Shown piece by piece: positions 26,617 to 37,200 of a stretch of 64,000 nt of DNA. Positions within the stretch are counted from its first letter, which is position 1, and each line of letters opens with the position of its first letter. The notes below the pieces were generated by a model. The model saw only the letters and a program-made list of their open reading frames with translations, did not search any database and was not told the origin of the DNA. The position numbers and the translations under genes were made by a program. The stretch spans positions 1 through 64,000 of the forward strand of contig CALIIC010000028.1 in assembly GCA_938020445.1 (NCBI GenBank). The letters are read 5' to 3'. The stretch is from an uncultured Flavobacteriaceae bacterium. Lineage in GTDB: Bacteria; Bacteroidota; Bacteroidia; Flavobacteriales; Flavobacteriaceae.

Positions 26617-26649
26617 GTAAGATACGAATTGGTTTCAGAAAGATACAAA
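26617..26649 (-). promoter_or_regulatory. Candidate Bacteroidota promoter for the esterase gene
   Basis: On the minus strand, TTTG (26649-26646), then 21 bases, then TATCTTAC (26624-26617), close to TTTG-N19/21-TAnnTTTG with the last two bases imperfect. It lies 25 bases before the start codon. An 8-bp inverted repeat GGTTTGTA / TACAAACC (26605-26612 and 26644-26651) brackets it and could be an operator. Confidence 0.35.
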
Positions 26650-26709
26650 CCGTTTGTTAAAATGATGCGACACTGATCACAAATACTTCAACATCGTCCT
26701 TTTGGGCAA

Positions 26710-27504
26710 TTAACCAATGGTTACCGAATTCATTCTTTGGGCACTGGCCTGTATTCGAACTCGATCATTCTTCAGGGCATTTAGATAAAGCTCTCCGCTG
26801 TTTTTTGAAGCCTGCCAGGCGTGCAGGTATGTCGCATTCTTTTTATCTTTCCAATACGGCACCAATTTACAATGGGCAGACACGCACACCTGATCTTCCA
26901 TAATCCCGACCCTGGGGCAAAAAAAACGAGAAACGCAATCAAATCCATAGTGTTCATCCCAAGCGGTAATAATTATTCCTCTACAAGCTACTTTTTCGAT
27001 TTCAGCAAAATTGGGTGTATAATTGACCACTGTTTCGCTCGATTCCAATTCTACCAGATAATCTTCATATCCGAAAAAACAATTCCTAATCGGTACTTTC
27101 AACACCTCTTCCAACGATTTTCTGGTGGGTTCATCACAAGGGTGGGTATGTTGTGCGGGGAAGTCCATCGTCACCTTTCCTTCCGGGGTTACTTTTGAAG
27201 TTAAAGGGCCTGATTTCGATTGAAACTGCAATTCGCCTATGCCAAATTCGGCATGCAACCAATAGCTGGCCGCTACCGTACCATGACCACATAAATGCAC
27301 CTCACAATTCATTGTAAACCATCGTATTTCAAACGTATTATCTGATAATTTTCGAAGAAAGCTTGTCACCGGCAAGGCTGTTTCAAAAGCAATGGTCTGT
27401 AACTCTTTCCGTGGTAGTTCTTTTTCGGTCAAATAAACCCCCGCAGGATTTCCCTTGTGTTTTCCTCCCGCAAAAGCATCTACCCTGTAAACAACTCGCC
27501 GCAT
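26710..27504 (-). CDS. PhzF family protein with altered catalytic position
   Basis: 264 residues. The two-domain PhzF/DapF-like fold is shown by VDAFAGGKHKGNPAGV at the N terminus, IRWFTMNCEVHLCGHGTVAA in the first domain (usual form FTPxxExxxCGHAT) and VGIMEDQVCVSAHCKL in the second (usual EDPVTGSAH). PhzF-type enzymes isomerise small unsaturated acids using a Glu in the LSExTF motif (Glu45 in phenazine PhzF). Aligning by eye, that residue is Val47 here (LPVTSF), so ordinary isomerase chemistry is doubtful. The gene is separated from the carbamoyltransferase upstream by a strong terminator, so it is probably not in the NRPS operon. Its true reaction is unknown. Confidence 0.82.
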   Translation of the reverse strand: MRRVVYRVDAFAGGKHKGNPAGVYLTEKELPRKELQTIAFETALPVTSFLRKLSDNTFEIRWFTMNCEVHLCGHGTVAASYWLHAEFGIGELQFQSKSGPLTSKVTPEGKVTMDFPAQHTHPCDEPTRKSLEEVLKVPIRNCFFGYEDYLVELESSETVVNYTPNFAEIEKVACRGIIITAWDEHYGFDCVSRFFCPRVGIMEDQVCVSAHCKLVPYWKDKKNATYLHAWQASKNSGELYLNALKNDRVRIQASAQRMNSVTIG

Positions 27505-27601
27505 ACCGCCGTTTTAGATTGCCTTGAAGATAACAAAGTTTGTCAACAATCTGCATCAAAACCCATTCCGAAAAATCTATTGACACTACCTATTTTCAAA
27601 T

Positions 27602-27629
27602 AAAAAAAGCCGCTGATAAACAGCGGCTT
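27602..27629 (-). terminator. Strong intrinsic terminator after the carbamoyltransferase gene
   Basis: Perfect 9-bp stem AAGCCGCTG / CAGCGGCTT with loop ATAAA. On the minus strand it is followed by seven T residues (27608-27602). It lies ~50 bases beyond the stop at 27681 and marks the left end of any transcript carrying that gene. Confidence 0.85.
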
Positions 27630-27680
27630 CCTACTACATTCAATAGGGGTAAACGGCTCGGTGCGTTTAACAAACCAATT

Positions 27681-28604
27681 TCAGATAAAACACCATTCAA
27701 GTACGGCTTTTGCACTGTGGGATTTGTTTTCTGCCTGATCAAACACGATACTGCTATCCCCATCGATCACCGCTGCTTCAACTTCCTCGCCACGGTGTGC
27801 GGGTAAATCATGCATAAACGTTGCTTTGGGATATGAGGTCATTAAGCGTTCGGTAACGGCGAACGGTTCAAATTTTTGTCGCCAATCTTTGTCAGGTTTT
27901 GAAGTACCTGTAGTTTGCCATCGGGTCGTGTAAACAATATCCGTATTTGAAGGGAGCAAGTTCGTATTGTGAACTTCGGTGATCATGCTATTATTTTTCA
28001 AGGCTTCGGTTTTAGCATATTCTAAAAGTTCTTTATTCAAACCATAATTGGGAGGTGTACAAAAGTGTACGGACACCTTTGGAAACTTGGCAAGGGCAAG
28101 CGCAAGGGCAATAGCGGTATTATTGCCTTCTCCCATATAGATCATATTAATTCCCGACAATTCTCCATATTGCATTTTAATGGTAGTAAGATCGGCAAGG
28201 GCCTGCGTAGGGTGCTCTTCCTTGGTCATGGCATTCACAAGGGCCATTCTCCGTTGCCCTTTAAAGTTATTCAATGCCTGTTGACTTCCAGAAGTACGTA
28301 CCACCAACCCGTCTAACATTTGGGAGAGTACTTGCAAAGTATCTTCAAGATTCTCACCTGTATTTGTTTGCAAATCATTGGGACCATATGAGATAATATT
28401 TGCTCCCAGGCGCAACGCGGCCGTAGAAAAGGAGGTTCTTGTACGGGTCGACGTCTTTGTAAAGTAGATTCCTATGACTTTTCCACTTAGCTGTGTTCCA
28501 AGCGATACGGATCCTTTTGCATACTCGATTCCTCTGTTTACAATATCCAAGGTTTCTTGCTTTGATAAATCTTTCAGGGATAAAATGTGTTTTCTATTTT
28601 TCAC
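27681..28604 (-). CDS. Ornithine-carbamoyltransferase family enzyme, acceptor uncertain
   Basis: 307 residues, starting at GTG 28604 (an in-frame stop lies shortly upstream). The carbamoyl-phosphate site is intact: STRTRTS (52-58) and HPTQ (131-134). The acceptor side deviates: HDLPAHRGEEV (265-275) replaces the HCLP motif, so the conserved Cys is Asp266, and the ornithine loop DxxxSMG is replaced by TTRWQTTG (226-233). It carbamoylates some amine, perhaps not ornithine. The position after the phosphopantetheinyl transferase gene (131 bases) and before a strong terminator makes it a possible tailoring or precursor gene of the NRPS cluster, like VioL in viomycin biosynthesis. It could equally be the host arginine-pathway enzyme. 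Confidence 0.8.
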   Translation of the reverse strand: MKNRKHILSLKDLSKQETLDIVNRGIEYAKGSVSLGTQLSGKVIGIYFTKTSTRTRTSFSTAALRLGANIISYGPNDLQTNTGENLEDTLQVLSQMLDGLVVRTSGSQQALNNFKGQRRMALVNAMTKEEHPTQALADLTTIKMQYGELSGINMIYMGEGNNTAIALALALAKFPKVSVHFCTPPNYGLNKELLEYAKTEALKNNSMITEVHNTNLLPSNTDIVYTTRWQTTGTSKPDKDWRQKFEPFAVTERLMTSYPKATFMHDLPAHRGEEVEAAVIDGDSSIVFDQAENKSHSAKAVLEWCFI

Positions 28605-28735
28605 GGCTGTTCTACTAATTTGATGTTATTTGTTTAAATGGGTCTCAGAAGCTATTTCGACACAAACCTTTGAGAACCTTGGTGCTATTAATGGTCGTTA
28701 TCGTTGGCTTTCGCTCTTTTTCATATGGTTGCAAG

Positions 28736-29401
28736 CTAGGCAATTGCCAATTCTGGCTGTGAGGGGGTCATTACTACCGATAAACAATCTATAATATCGG
28801 TACTTTCAATTTTGTTCAAAGAGGCAATGTGGATCATATAGTCCTTATCAATATTGACCTTGTATAAAAAGTACTCATCGTTGTCTAGTTGCACAAGTAG
28901 CTTTGTAGCGTCGATTGTATCCAAAGGAATTCGCAGGCCTCTTCCATCGGCTTTTACCAAAGCCTCTTTACGAGTCCAGCAGGTATAGAATTTTTTATAT
29001 GTGTTTATTTCCTTTTTCTCTTGAGGAGAGAAAACACAACTAAAATCGTTGAACACGATTGGTTTCATTTTTTCTATATCGATTCCTAGGTGTTCGGTCT
29101 CGTCGGTACTGATAACGCAAACAACATATTCCTCTGAATGGGATATATTGAACGCGAAAGAACCATCAATAAAATGGGGTTTCCCGAATTCGGTTACTTG
29201 CATAGATTCCAAAGAAGCTTTGAAACCCAAACGACGCATACCTTCTTTCAAAAGTAATCTTCCGTAAAGGTATGCGTGGGCATCTTGCCACCGTCTATAT
29301 CTGCGTAATCTTTGTTGCATGCTTTCGGGAAGCAATGAGACAGCTTCTCGATACTCGTTTTGTGGTAGTTGTTCGCATAATGTATAATAAACTGTTGTCA
29401 T
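28736..29401 (-). CDS. Sfp-type 4'-phosphopantetheinyl transferase
   Basis: 221 residues, typical of Sfp-like enzymes. Motifs: FNISHSEEY (84-92), the magnesium-binding GIDIEKMKP (106-114; Asp107 and Glu110 region) and the second signature FYTCWTRKEALVKADGRGL (138-156, with Glu146 and Lys150). It moves the phosphopantetheine arm of CoA onto carrier-protein serines. Nine NRPS-cluster carrier domains on the two giant proteins plus the ACPs upstream would be its substrates. It is encoded 232 bases downstream of the type II thioesterase gene, in the same direction. A small hairpin ACCTTC-CTA-GAAGGT lies at 29426-29440 just before its start. Confidence 0.92.
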   Translation of the reverse strand: MTTVYYTLCEQLPQNEYREAVSLLPESMQQRLRRYRRWQDAHAYLYGRLLLKEGMRRLGFKASLESMQVTEFGKPHFIDGSFAFNISHSEEYVVCVISTDETEHLGIDIEKMKPIVFNDFSCVFSPQEKKEINTYKKFYTCWTRKEALVKADGRGLRIPLDTIDATKLLVQLDNDEYFLYKVNIDKDYMIHIASLNKIESTDIIDCLSVVMTPSQPELAIA

Positions 29402-29590
29402 GAGAATGAATTAAATGAAAATGACACCTTCCTAGAAGGTTTTGTATTCTTACAAATTAAAAATCTCTCTAAATCGCCCTGAAATTAAAGGGGATTTATC
29501 GACAGTATTGGTGATTCGCACATAGCAATTTTTCACCAATACCGCCCAATGCTACTTAGCATTGTTTCATGAAAAACAGTACCTATTCAA

Positions 29591-29613
29591 AAACAACCGT
29601 TTTAAAGTTGTTT
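29591..29613 (-). terminator. Weak hairpin after the type II thioesterase gene
   Basis: AAACAAC (29591-29597) pairs with GTTGTTT (29607-29613). On the minus strand the stem ends in GTTGTTTTTG, so it could slow or end transcription ~20 bases after the thioesterase stop. The stem is AT-rich, so read-through to the phosphopantetheinyl transferase gene is likely. Confidence 0.35.
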
Positions 29614-29633
29614 TGTTTTAAAGCAATGTTCTT

Positions 29634-30356
29634 TCAGAGGCAAACCCCGGCCATTTTGGCCAAGTTGCCAGCTATAATATCCGTCACACTTTCCATCTTA
29701 TCCAAGAGGAAAAAATGCCCACCTTCGATATAATGGATGGTGCATTCTTTTTCGGTATGGGCTTTCCATTTGACCGATATATCCGGGGGAATACCTTCGT
29801 TGTCCCCTAATAATATCGAAATATTTGTAGGTAAGGGTCGTATCTCGGGCCTTTCAACAATGGTTTCGGATATAGAGAAATCGCTCCTTAATAGAGGAAT
29901 AAATATTTTTTTCAACTCCGGATATTGAAAAAATTCAGGAGGTGTACCGCCCAACGCCAAAATGCCTTCCTCAAATTCCCGAGGGCTCATAGAGGAGAAC
30001 GGTTTTGTTCTTCGTTGCACTCCCGGAGGTCTTCTTCCCGAAAAGAATAAGTGTATCGGTGCCGGCAATCCCATACTCGAAATTTTCTGGGTTACCTCAT
30101 AGGTAAGCAATGCGCCCATGCTATGGCCGAAAATTGCATAGTCATATTTCATAATATCGTCGGCTATTTGGCGAAAAACATCTTCTACCGCTGCTTCCAA
30201 GTCTACATAGGGAGCCTCGGTAATTCGCCTCCCTCGTCCCGCAAGTTCTAGCGGACACAATTCTACATTATCCGGTAGATTCGCACTCCAGTTGTTATAA
30301 ATATTCGCTGATCCACCTGCATAGGGTATGCAGAACAATTTGATTTTCTCTGTCAT
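29634..30356 (-). CDS. Type II (editing) thioesterase of the NRPS cluster
   Basis: 240 residues, the standard size of GrsT/SrfAD-type proteins. Motifs: the N-terminal FCIPYAGGSANIYNNW, the nucleophile Ser79 in GHSMGALLTYE, a PLEL(A)GRGRR loop, an Asp near ISILLGDNEGIPPD and the catalytic His in EGGHFFLLDKM. Such enzymes free misloaded or stalled acyl groups from carrier domains. It follows the 5559-aa synthetase by 77 bases in the same direction and must belong to the same operon. Confidence 0.92.
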   Translation of the reverse strand: MTEKIKLFCIPYAGGSANIYNNWSANLPDNVELCPLELAGRGRRITEAPYVDLEAAVEDVFRQIADDIMKYDYAIFGHSMGALLTYEVTQKISSMGLPAPIHLFFSGRRPPGVQRRTKPFSSMSPREFEEGILALGGTPPEFFQYPELKKIFIPLLRSDFSISETIVERPEIRPLPTNISILLGDNEGIPPDISVKWKAHTEKECTIHYIEGGHFFLLDKMESVTDIIAGNLAKMAGVCL

Positions 30357-30433
30357 TTTAGTACATTTTTTGTTTGTATTATTAAATTCTCTTTTACGCT
30401 ATTCTTACTATGGGTTTTGATGGCCGCTTTATG

Positions 30434-31264
30434 TTACTTTTGGGCCCATTCCAATTCATTTTGAGGTATTTTCATATTCAAATGTTTATTTATTAGACTG
30501 GCCAATTCACGTACTTCGGGGTTTCTCATGATGGAGAAATGGTCTCCTGAAGCATGCTGTAATCGAAGATTACCGAACCGTTTTTCCAGTTTCGCGCTAT
30601 TGTGTTTGGCCTCAGATTCAGTTGGACATACATATAGGGTTCTCGCTTCTACCAAATCGGCAGTAAAATGGTTTTCTGAAGAAGCGGTCAGCAACCTAAT
30701 TTTATTAGCGGCCTTCAGTAGTTCTTCACTGGTTTTGTTCTCAAAATCCGGAATAAGAAGCCGTATGCCTTCTGGTAGTACATTTCGCACCTTATCGATC
30801 GCCAAGTTTTCTAAAAATTCAGATGTCAAGAACTGTGTCCATGCCTCCCCTAGCGAAGTGAGGCTTTCAGGATTTTCAAACGAATAACCAAGTTTAGCGT
30901 TTGTAAGCGCCACTTCCGTTGCGATATCAAATACCACCTTATTCGTTGGTTCTTCCTCGTTAAAGAATGTATCTACAAGTACCAAATTCTCTACTTCTTC
31001 GCCATTACGCTCTAATTGTGCGGTCATTTCAGAAGCAATTTCCCCACCAAGACTCCAACCAAGTAGGTTGTATGGCCCAGTAGATTGAATGGTTTTTATT
31101 TCATTAATATACATTGACGCGATTTCCTTCACTTCCGGCGCACTGGCAATATCTTCGAACTGACCGAATTTCACTCCATAACATTCGTATCCGTCAATTT
31201 TTGTTGTCAGCTCCAGGTATCCGTCTACCTCACCGCTACCATCATGTATGACAAATAGTTTATC
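30434..31264 (-). other. Type I thioesterase domain of the NRPS
   Basis: Residues 5284-5559. GWSLGGE holds Ser5354, VLVDTF holds Asp5381 and GDHFSIM holds His5525. The N-terminal strand is DKLFVIHDGSG. A complete triad supports release by cyclisation or hydrolysis. Confidence 0.88.
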
Positions 31265-34200
31265 CTTCGCTTCGTTCTTATTCAATGGAACTATTATTGC
31301 ATCTTCTTGGCCTTTTGTTTCCCATTCGTTGATTTTTTCAGCAATGGAACGAACGGTCGGAGTCAAGAAAATTTCGAATAACGGAAGTTCTATTTCAAAA
31401 CTTCTTTTTATTTGATGCTTAAGTTGCATCGCCAAAAGCGAGTGGCCTCCCAGGCTAAAAAAGTCAGCAATCACGCTTATTTTTGTTTTCTCGATACTGA
31501 GAATATCTGACCATATGGTTACAAGTTGTTTTTCCATATCAGTATCTGGTGCAACATATTCAACATCCAAGGTAAGTTCTAGGCTAGGCAATGCCTTCCT
31601 ATTGATCTTACCGCTCGTGCTCAGAGGGAAGCTATCTAACCACATATAGTTCGTCGGAATCATATAGTTAGGCAGTTTATCCGCTAAAATTGATTTAATT
31701 TCAGCTCCTTCCAATAACGAATCCCCTAACAAGTATGCAACCAATTGCCTATTATCGAATGGTCCGTCGGCCAATACGAGTGCCTGCTGTACCGCTTCAA
31801 TTTCTTCCAACTGCGAAATGACTTCTCCCAATTCTATACGCACCCCCCGAATTTTTATTTGATCGTCAATTCTGCCCATAAATGCAATGGTGCCATCGGG
31901 ATTCCATCTTGCAGCATCCCCGGTGCGATAAATTCTTGAGCCGGGAATTACCGGATTCTCGACGAATTTTGTATTCGTTAATACATCATCGTTCAAATAG
32001 CCCGTTGCCAACCCTTTGCCCGACACACATAACTCCCCTACTACCCCAACCGGGCATAACTGGGCATCTTTGTTAAGAATGTATACCTGCCTATTTGTAA
32101 TTGGCTTACCAATACAGGATACATTGTCAAGTGATGTAATCTTATGATAGGTAACACACACAGTAGATTCTGAAGGTCCATAGGTATTGTATAGTGGATA
32201 TTTATCAATCAGTTTATCGATATGCATGGGAAGTAGCAAATCGCCTCCACTTACAATCACCCGTAAACTATTCAATTGATCCGCATAATTGTTCAAAGCA
32301 CTTAATACAATTGGCACCGTGCTTAAAACGGTTGCCTTCGTTTGTTTGATTCCTTCAACTAAGAGATCAATATCCTTGCCTCCTTCTTTCATGACTACAA
32401 TCGAAGCTCCAGAAACCAACGCCGGAAAAACCTCTTCCACTACGGTATCAAACGAAGGTGAAGCCTGTTGAATCACCCTATCTGAAGAGGTTAAGCCAAA
32501 ATATTCTCCGAACGTAATACTGTAATCGACCATTGCAGCGTGATCTATAATGACTCCTTTTGGTCTGCCGGTGGTACCCGAAGTATATATGATATATGCT
32601 GGATCAGTACCTTTCAATGCGATCTTAGGCGCCGTTTTTGGCATTTCCAGGATACTGGATGTATTCTCTATAGCAACCATTTCTACCGAAGAATCGATAG
32701 TGGCCAGCCTGCTTTTTGAATCTGTAAGAACGAATTGCATCGCTGCATCCTCAATTAACATTTCAATCCTTTGTACCGGATTTGTAGGGTCCAAAGAAAC
32801 ATAGGTGCCGCCACATTTAAGAACCGCTAGGAATCCAATAACCATTTCAGGGGAACGATCAAGATACAAGCCGATTCGATCGCCCACTTTTACATTCTTC
32901 TCTCTTATAAGGTAATTTGCCAACTGATTGGATCTACATTCCAGGGTGCCATAATCGAGCATCTCCTCTTGAAAATAGAGGGCGGGTGCCAATGGATTTT
33001 TTTCAACCTGCAACGCCATCAACCCAACGACGGTTTCCTCTGTATTTCGAATTTTATTTGGTCTGTTAAATTCATTGATTATTTGGTTTTTTTCATTCTT
33101 GGAAAGAATCTCGATTTCGGATAGCTTCATACGCTTATCCAATAATACGCCTGCCATTATTTTCTCAAAAAACGCAGCGAAGTTTTGAATTGTGTTTTCT
33201 TTGAAAAGTGACAAACTATAATTGAATAGTACTTCAAAGGTTTCACCCTGATCAATGACATCAAGCTCTAAATCGAACTTTGCGACATTGTTTACTACTT
33301 CATGGCTTCGAACCAACAATTCCTCATTCACATAGTCGGTATTCCCCGTTTTCTGGTTGTAAGAGAAGAATACATCGAACAAGGGATTTCGACTCGTATC
33401 GCGTGAAAGTTCCAAGGCATCTACCAATTCTTCGTATTGGTATAATTGATGATCAAAGGCCATCAAAGTATCTTGCTGTATTTGGGCCAAGAAATCATTA
33501 AAATTGGCATTGGAATCGATGCTATTTCTCAATGCGAGTGTATTCACGAACATTCCCACCATATCTTCTATATCCACATGGTGACGGCCGGCAGTCGGTG
33601 TTCCCACTACGATATCTTCCTGATTGGAGAGCTTGCTCAGAAGCAAGTTGTAAATGGCCAGGAACATTGTATACATCGTAACCCCTTCAGAAGCTGCCAA
33701 TGAACGTAACTTATCACTTTGCGCTTTATTTATTTGAATGGAATGCACCGCACCTTGATTACCCCGCTCCAAAGGTCTTGGATAATCGGTAGGGAGTTCT
33801 AATGGGCTCAATTCATCCGCAAATTGATCCAACCAGAATTTTTTATTGGACGCAACCAGCGTTTGATGTGCCTTACTTTGTTGCCAACTTGCATAGTCTT
33901 TATATTGAATGCGCAGTTCAGGTAATTGGTGATCGTTATACAAAGACCAGAACTCGCTCATCAACATCTCCTGGGATACGCCGTCATTTGCAATGTGATG
34001 AATGTCTACCATTAATATGGTAGCTTCGTCGACTATTTCAAGTACAGACACCCGCATGGGTAATTCATTTGCCAAATCGAAAGGACGTACGAACGCAGCT
34101 ACCTCGGCATCTATCTCCGAAGCCTTTATAACCCGGCGTTCAACCACAGAGGAACCGGCTTCCAAAACGCGTTGCATGGGCAACCCATCCACAAGCTCAA

Positions 34201-37200
34201 AGACCGTGCGAAGGCTTTCATGTCGAACCGAGAACTCCTTGTACACCCATACGAGTTTGTCAATATCCAAGGCCCCTTCAAATCTCAGAAAGCAAGGAAT
34301 ATTATAGGCAATACTCTTTTTGTCGAATTCATATAGGAAATACATCCTATTTTGTGCTGAAGAAAGAGGGTAATAGGTACTTTCGGGCGCCTTAGGTATG
34401 GATACAAAACTGACTTTCTCAAGTCCGGAAATGAACTCTGACAGCTCCATAATCGTTCGGTGAACAAAAAGTTCTCGCAACGGAAGTTCTACCGAAAAGC
34501 TCTCATTGATTTTATTCGCCATTGTAATGGCAAGCAGTGAATGCCCTCCGAGGCCGAAAAAGTCTGAAGCAATACCGACTTTTTCTTCATCTATTCCCAA
34601 AACTTCCGCCCAAATTGACACAAGTACTTCCTGTTGCGCATTTTGTGGAGCAACATATTCCTCCCCCAAAATATCATCGGGGCTCGGCAAGGCCTTGCGA
34701 TCGATCTTACCATTGGGTGTTACGGGAAAACGTTCCAAACAAACGTAGCCAGAGGGAATCATATAATCGGGCAATACACCGGCAAGTACAGATTTGATAT
34801 TTGCAGCTTCCAAGGTTTCTTCCCCAGCTAAATAGGCAATCAGTCGCTTGTTACTGTCCGTACCATGCGCCACTACCAACGCCTGTCTTACTTCTTCTAT
34901 TTTTTCCAATTGTGCTGTTATTTCCCCAAGTTCTATTCGGTATCCCCTAATCTTTACTTGGTAATCGTTTCGACCTAAATATTCGATAACGCCATGCTCC
35001 TTCCAACGGGCCATATCGCCGGTTTTATACAGGCGCCCTTCACCAAAGGGATTGGTGATGAACCGTTCGGCAGTAAGGTCAGGGCGCTTTAAATACCCAG
35101 GAGAAAGGCCTTCACCTCCTATATAGAGCTCACCTGGTGTACCTAATGGCAATAATTTCATCTGTTCATCCAGTATATAGGTGGTTACGTTTGCTATAGG
35201 CTTCCCAATTGGAATACTGACATCTTCATCTATAGCGGACAAAACTTCATGTGCCGTAGCTACAACGGTACCTTCCGTAGGACCATACTCGTTGATAAAG
35301 CGTGTTTTTCCAACAAACCGATTTGCCAATGAAGGTTTACATTCTTCCCCACCTGAAATAACAATACGAAGGGAGGGAACCTCATCTACCGGCAAGTTTT
35401 CTAGAAAAGAAGGGGTACAATGCATGTATGTAATCTCATTCTTTGAAAGATACTGCACAAAGGCGGTCGTATCCAGCAGTGTTTCCTTGCCTACGAGGGT
35501 CAGCGTGGCACCGGTGGTCAACGCCAACCATATTTGCTCTACTGAAGCATCAAAATAATAGGGTGAAAACTGCAGAACTTTGTCTTTGGCAGTGATTTCG
35601 AAATACGCGCTTTGAAAACTGTTTAAATTGGTAAGTCCCTTATGCTCTATCAAGACACCTTTGGGTACGCCCGTTGATCCCGAAGTATAAATTACATAGG
35701 CCAAACGCTCAGGGGAGGCCATGGGTAATTTTGTTTCGCCACTCACCTGATAGCCATCGAGTTCTTGTGAGGTCAAAGAACGATAGCGTTGTCCAAACTC
35801 ATTTGCCAATTCCTCAATATTGGTAACCAAAAAGCTGCTATCACATTCTTCCAACATATGGTCTGTGCGCGATAAAGGCTGATCCGGGTTTATTGGCAGG
35901 TACGCAGCACCAGACTTCATAATTGCAAGGATACCAGTAATCATTTCGGTTGAACGTGTAGTTAAAAGCCCAACGATGGCCCCAGGTTCTACACCTTGAT
36001 CTACTAGACAACTAGCCCATTGTTCTGAACGTTTGTCAAGGGCTTCATAGGTAAGACTTTCTTTGCCAAACACAACTGCCACCGCATCCGGTGTTGATAG
36101 TACCCGCTCCTTGAACATATCCAACACCGTGCTATCAAGATCGTAATTTTGGGCAGTGTTATTGAATTCTGATAGCAAACAGTTTTTTTCTATCTCGGAA
36201 AGCAGTTCAATAGCTCCTAACTCTCGTTCGCCCACCTCCAATACTATTCCAATAATTCTGTTCAAATAATTAGAGAAACGTTGAATCGTTTCTTGTCGAA
36301 ACAAATCTGTGCGATAAGTAAACGAAAGACTAATTTCTTCCGAATCGTGTACGGCAAGACTAAGGTCGAATTTTGCCACTTTGTAAGGTACCTCATGCGC
36401 ATTGATTGTCAAATCAGAGGTACCCCCGTCAAGTTCACCACTTGCTTTTCCATAGGAAAAGAAAACATCGAACAAGGGATTGCGACTGGTATCCCTTGAA
36501 AGTTCCAAAGCGTCAACCAACTCCTCATATTGGTATAATTGGTGCTCAAAGGCCAGCAACGTATCTTCTTGTACTTTGGCAAGAAAATCTCGGAACAGCA
36601 TATTGGGGGCCACCTGATTCCGCAGTGCCAGCGTATTTACAAACATGCCAACCAATCCTTCAAGATCCGCGTGGTTTCTTCCCGCCGTAGGGGTTCCGAT
36701 CACAATATCTTTTTGATTGGTAATCTTACTTAACAAGATGTTGTAGATCGCCAGAAACATGGTATACATGGTTACTCCCTCGGAAACGGCCAGGCTTCGC
36801 AGCCTATCGCTTTGTTCCTTGCCGATATGAATCATATGCACCTCACCCACATTGCTTCGTTCCAAAGGCCTTGGATAATCGGTCGGGATTTCCAACAAAT
36901 TCAGTTCCTCGGCATACGTATTCAACCAATATGACTTATGTTCCGCAACCAGTTCCTGGTGTGCTTTACTCTGTTGCCAAATAGCATAATCTCTATACTG
37001 AATTCGCAGTGGCTGAAGTTCATACCCATGATATAACGACCAGAATTCTCGCATCAATACCTCTTGAGAGACCCCATCATTGACGATATGATGCATATCC
37101 ATCATTAGCAGCGCATCTTCACCGAATACCTCAAGTAAGGCTACCCGAACCGGAAGCTCGGTCGCCAAATTAAAGGGGCGAACAAATGCTTCTATATGAT

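Noticed and set aside
26711..26723. TAACCAATGGTTA, resembling the TetR operator
   Set aside because: The spacer is three bases instead of four and it lies inside the 3' end of the PhzF-family coding sequence, far from any start.
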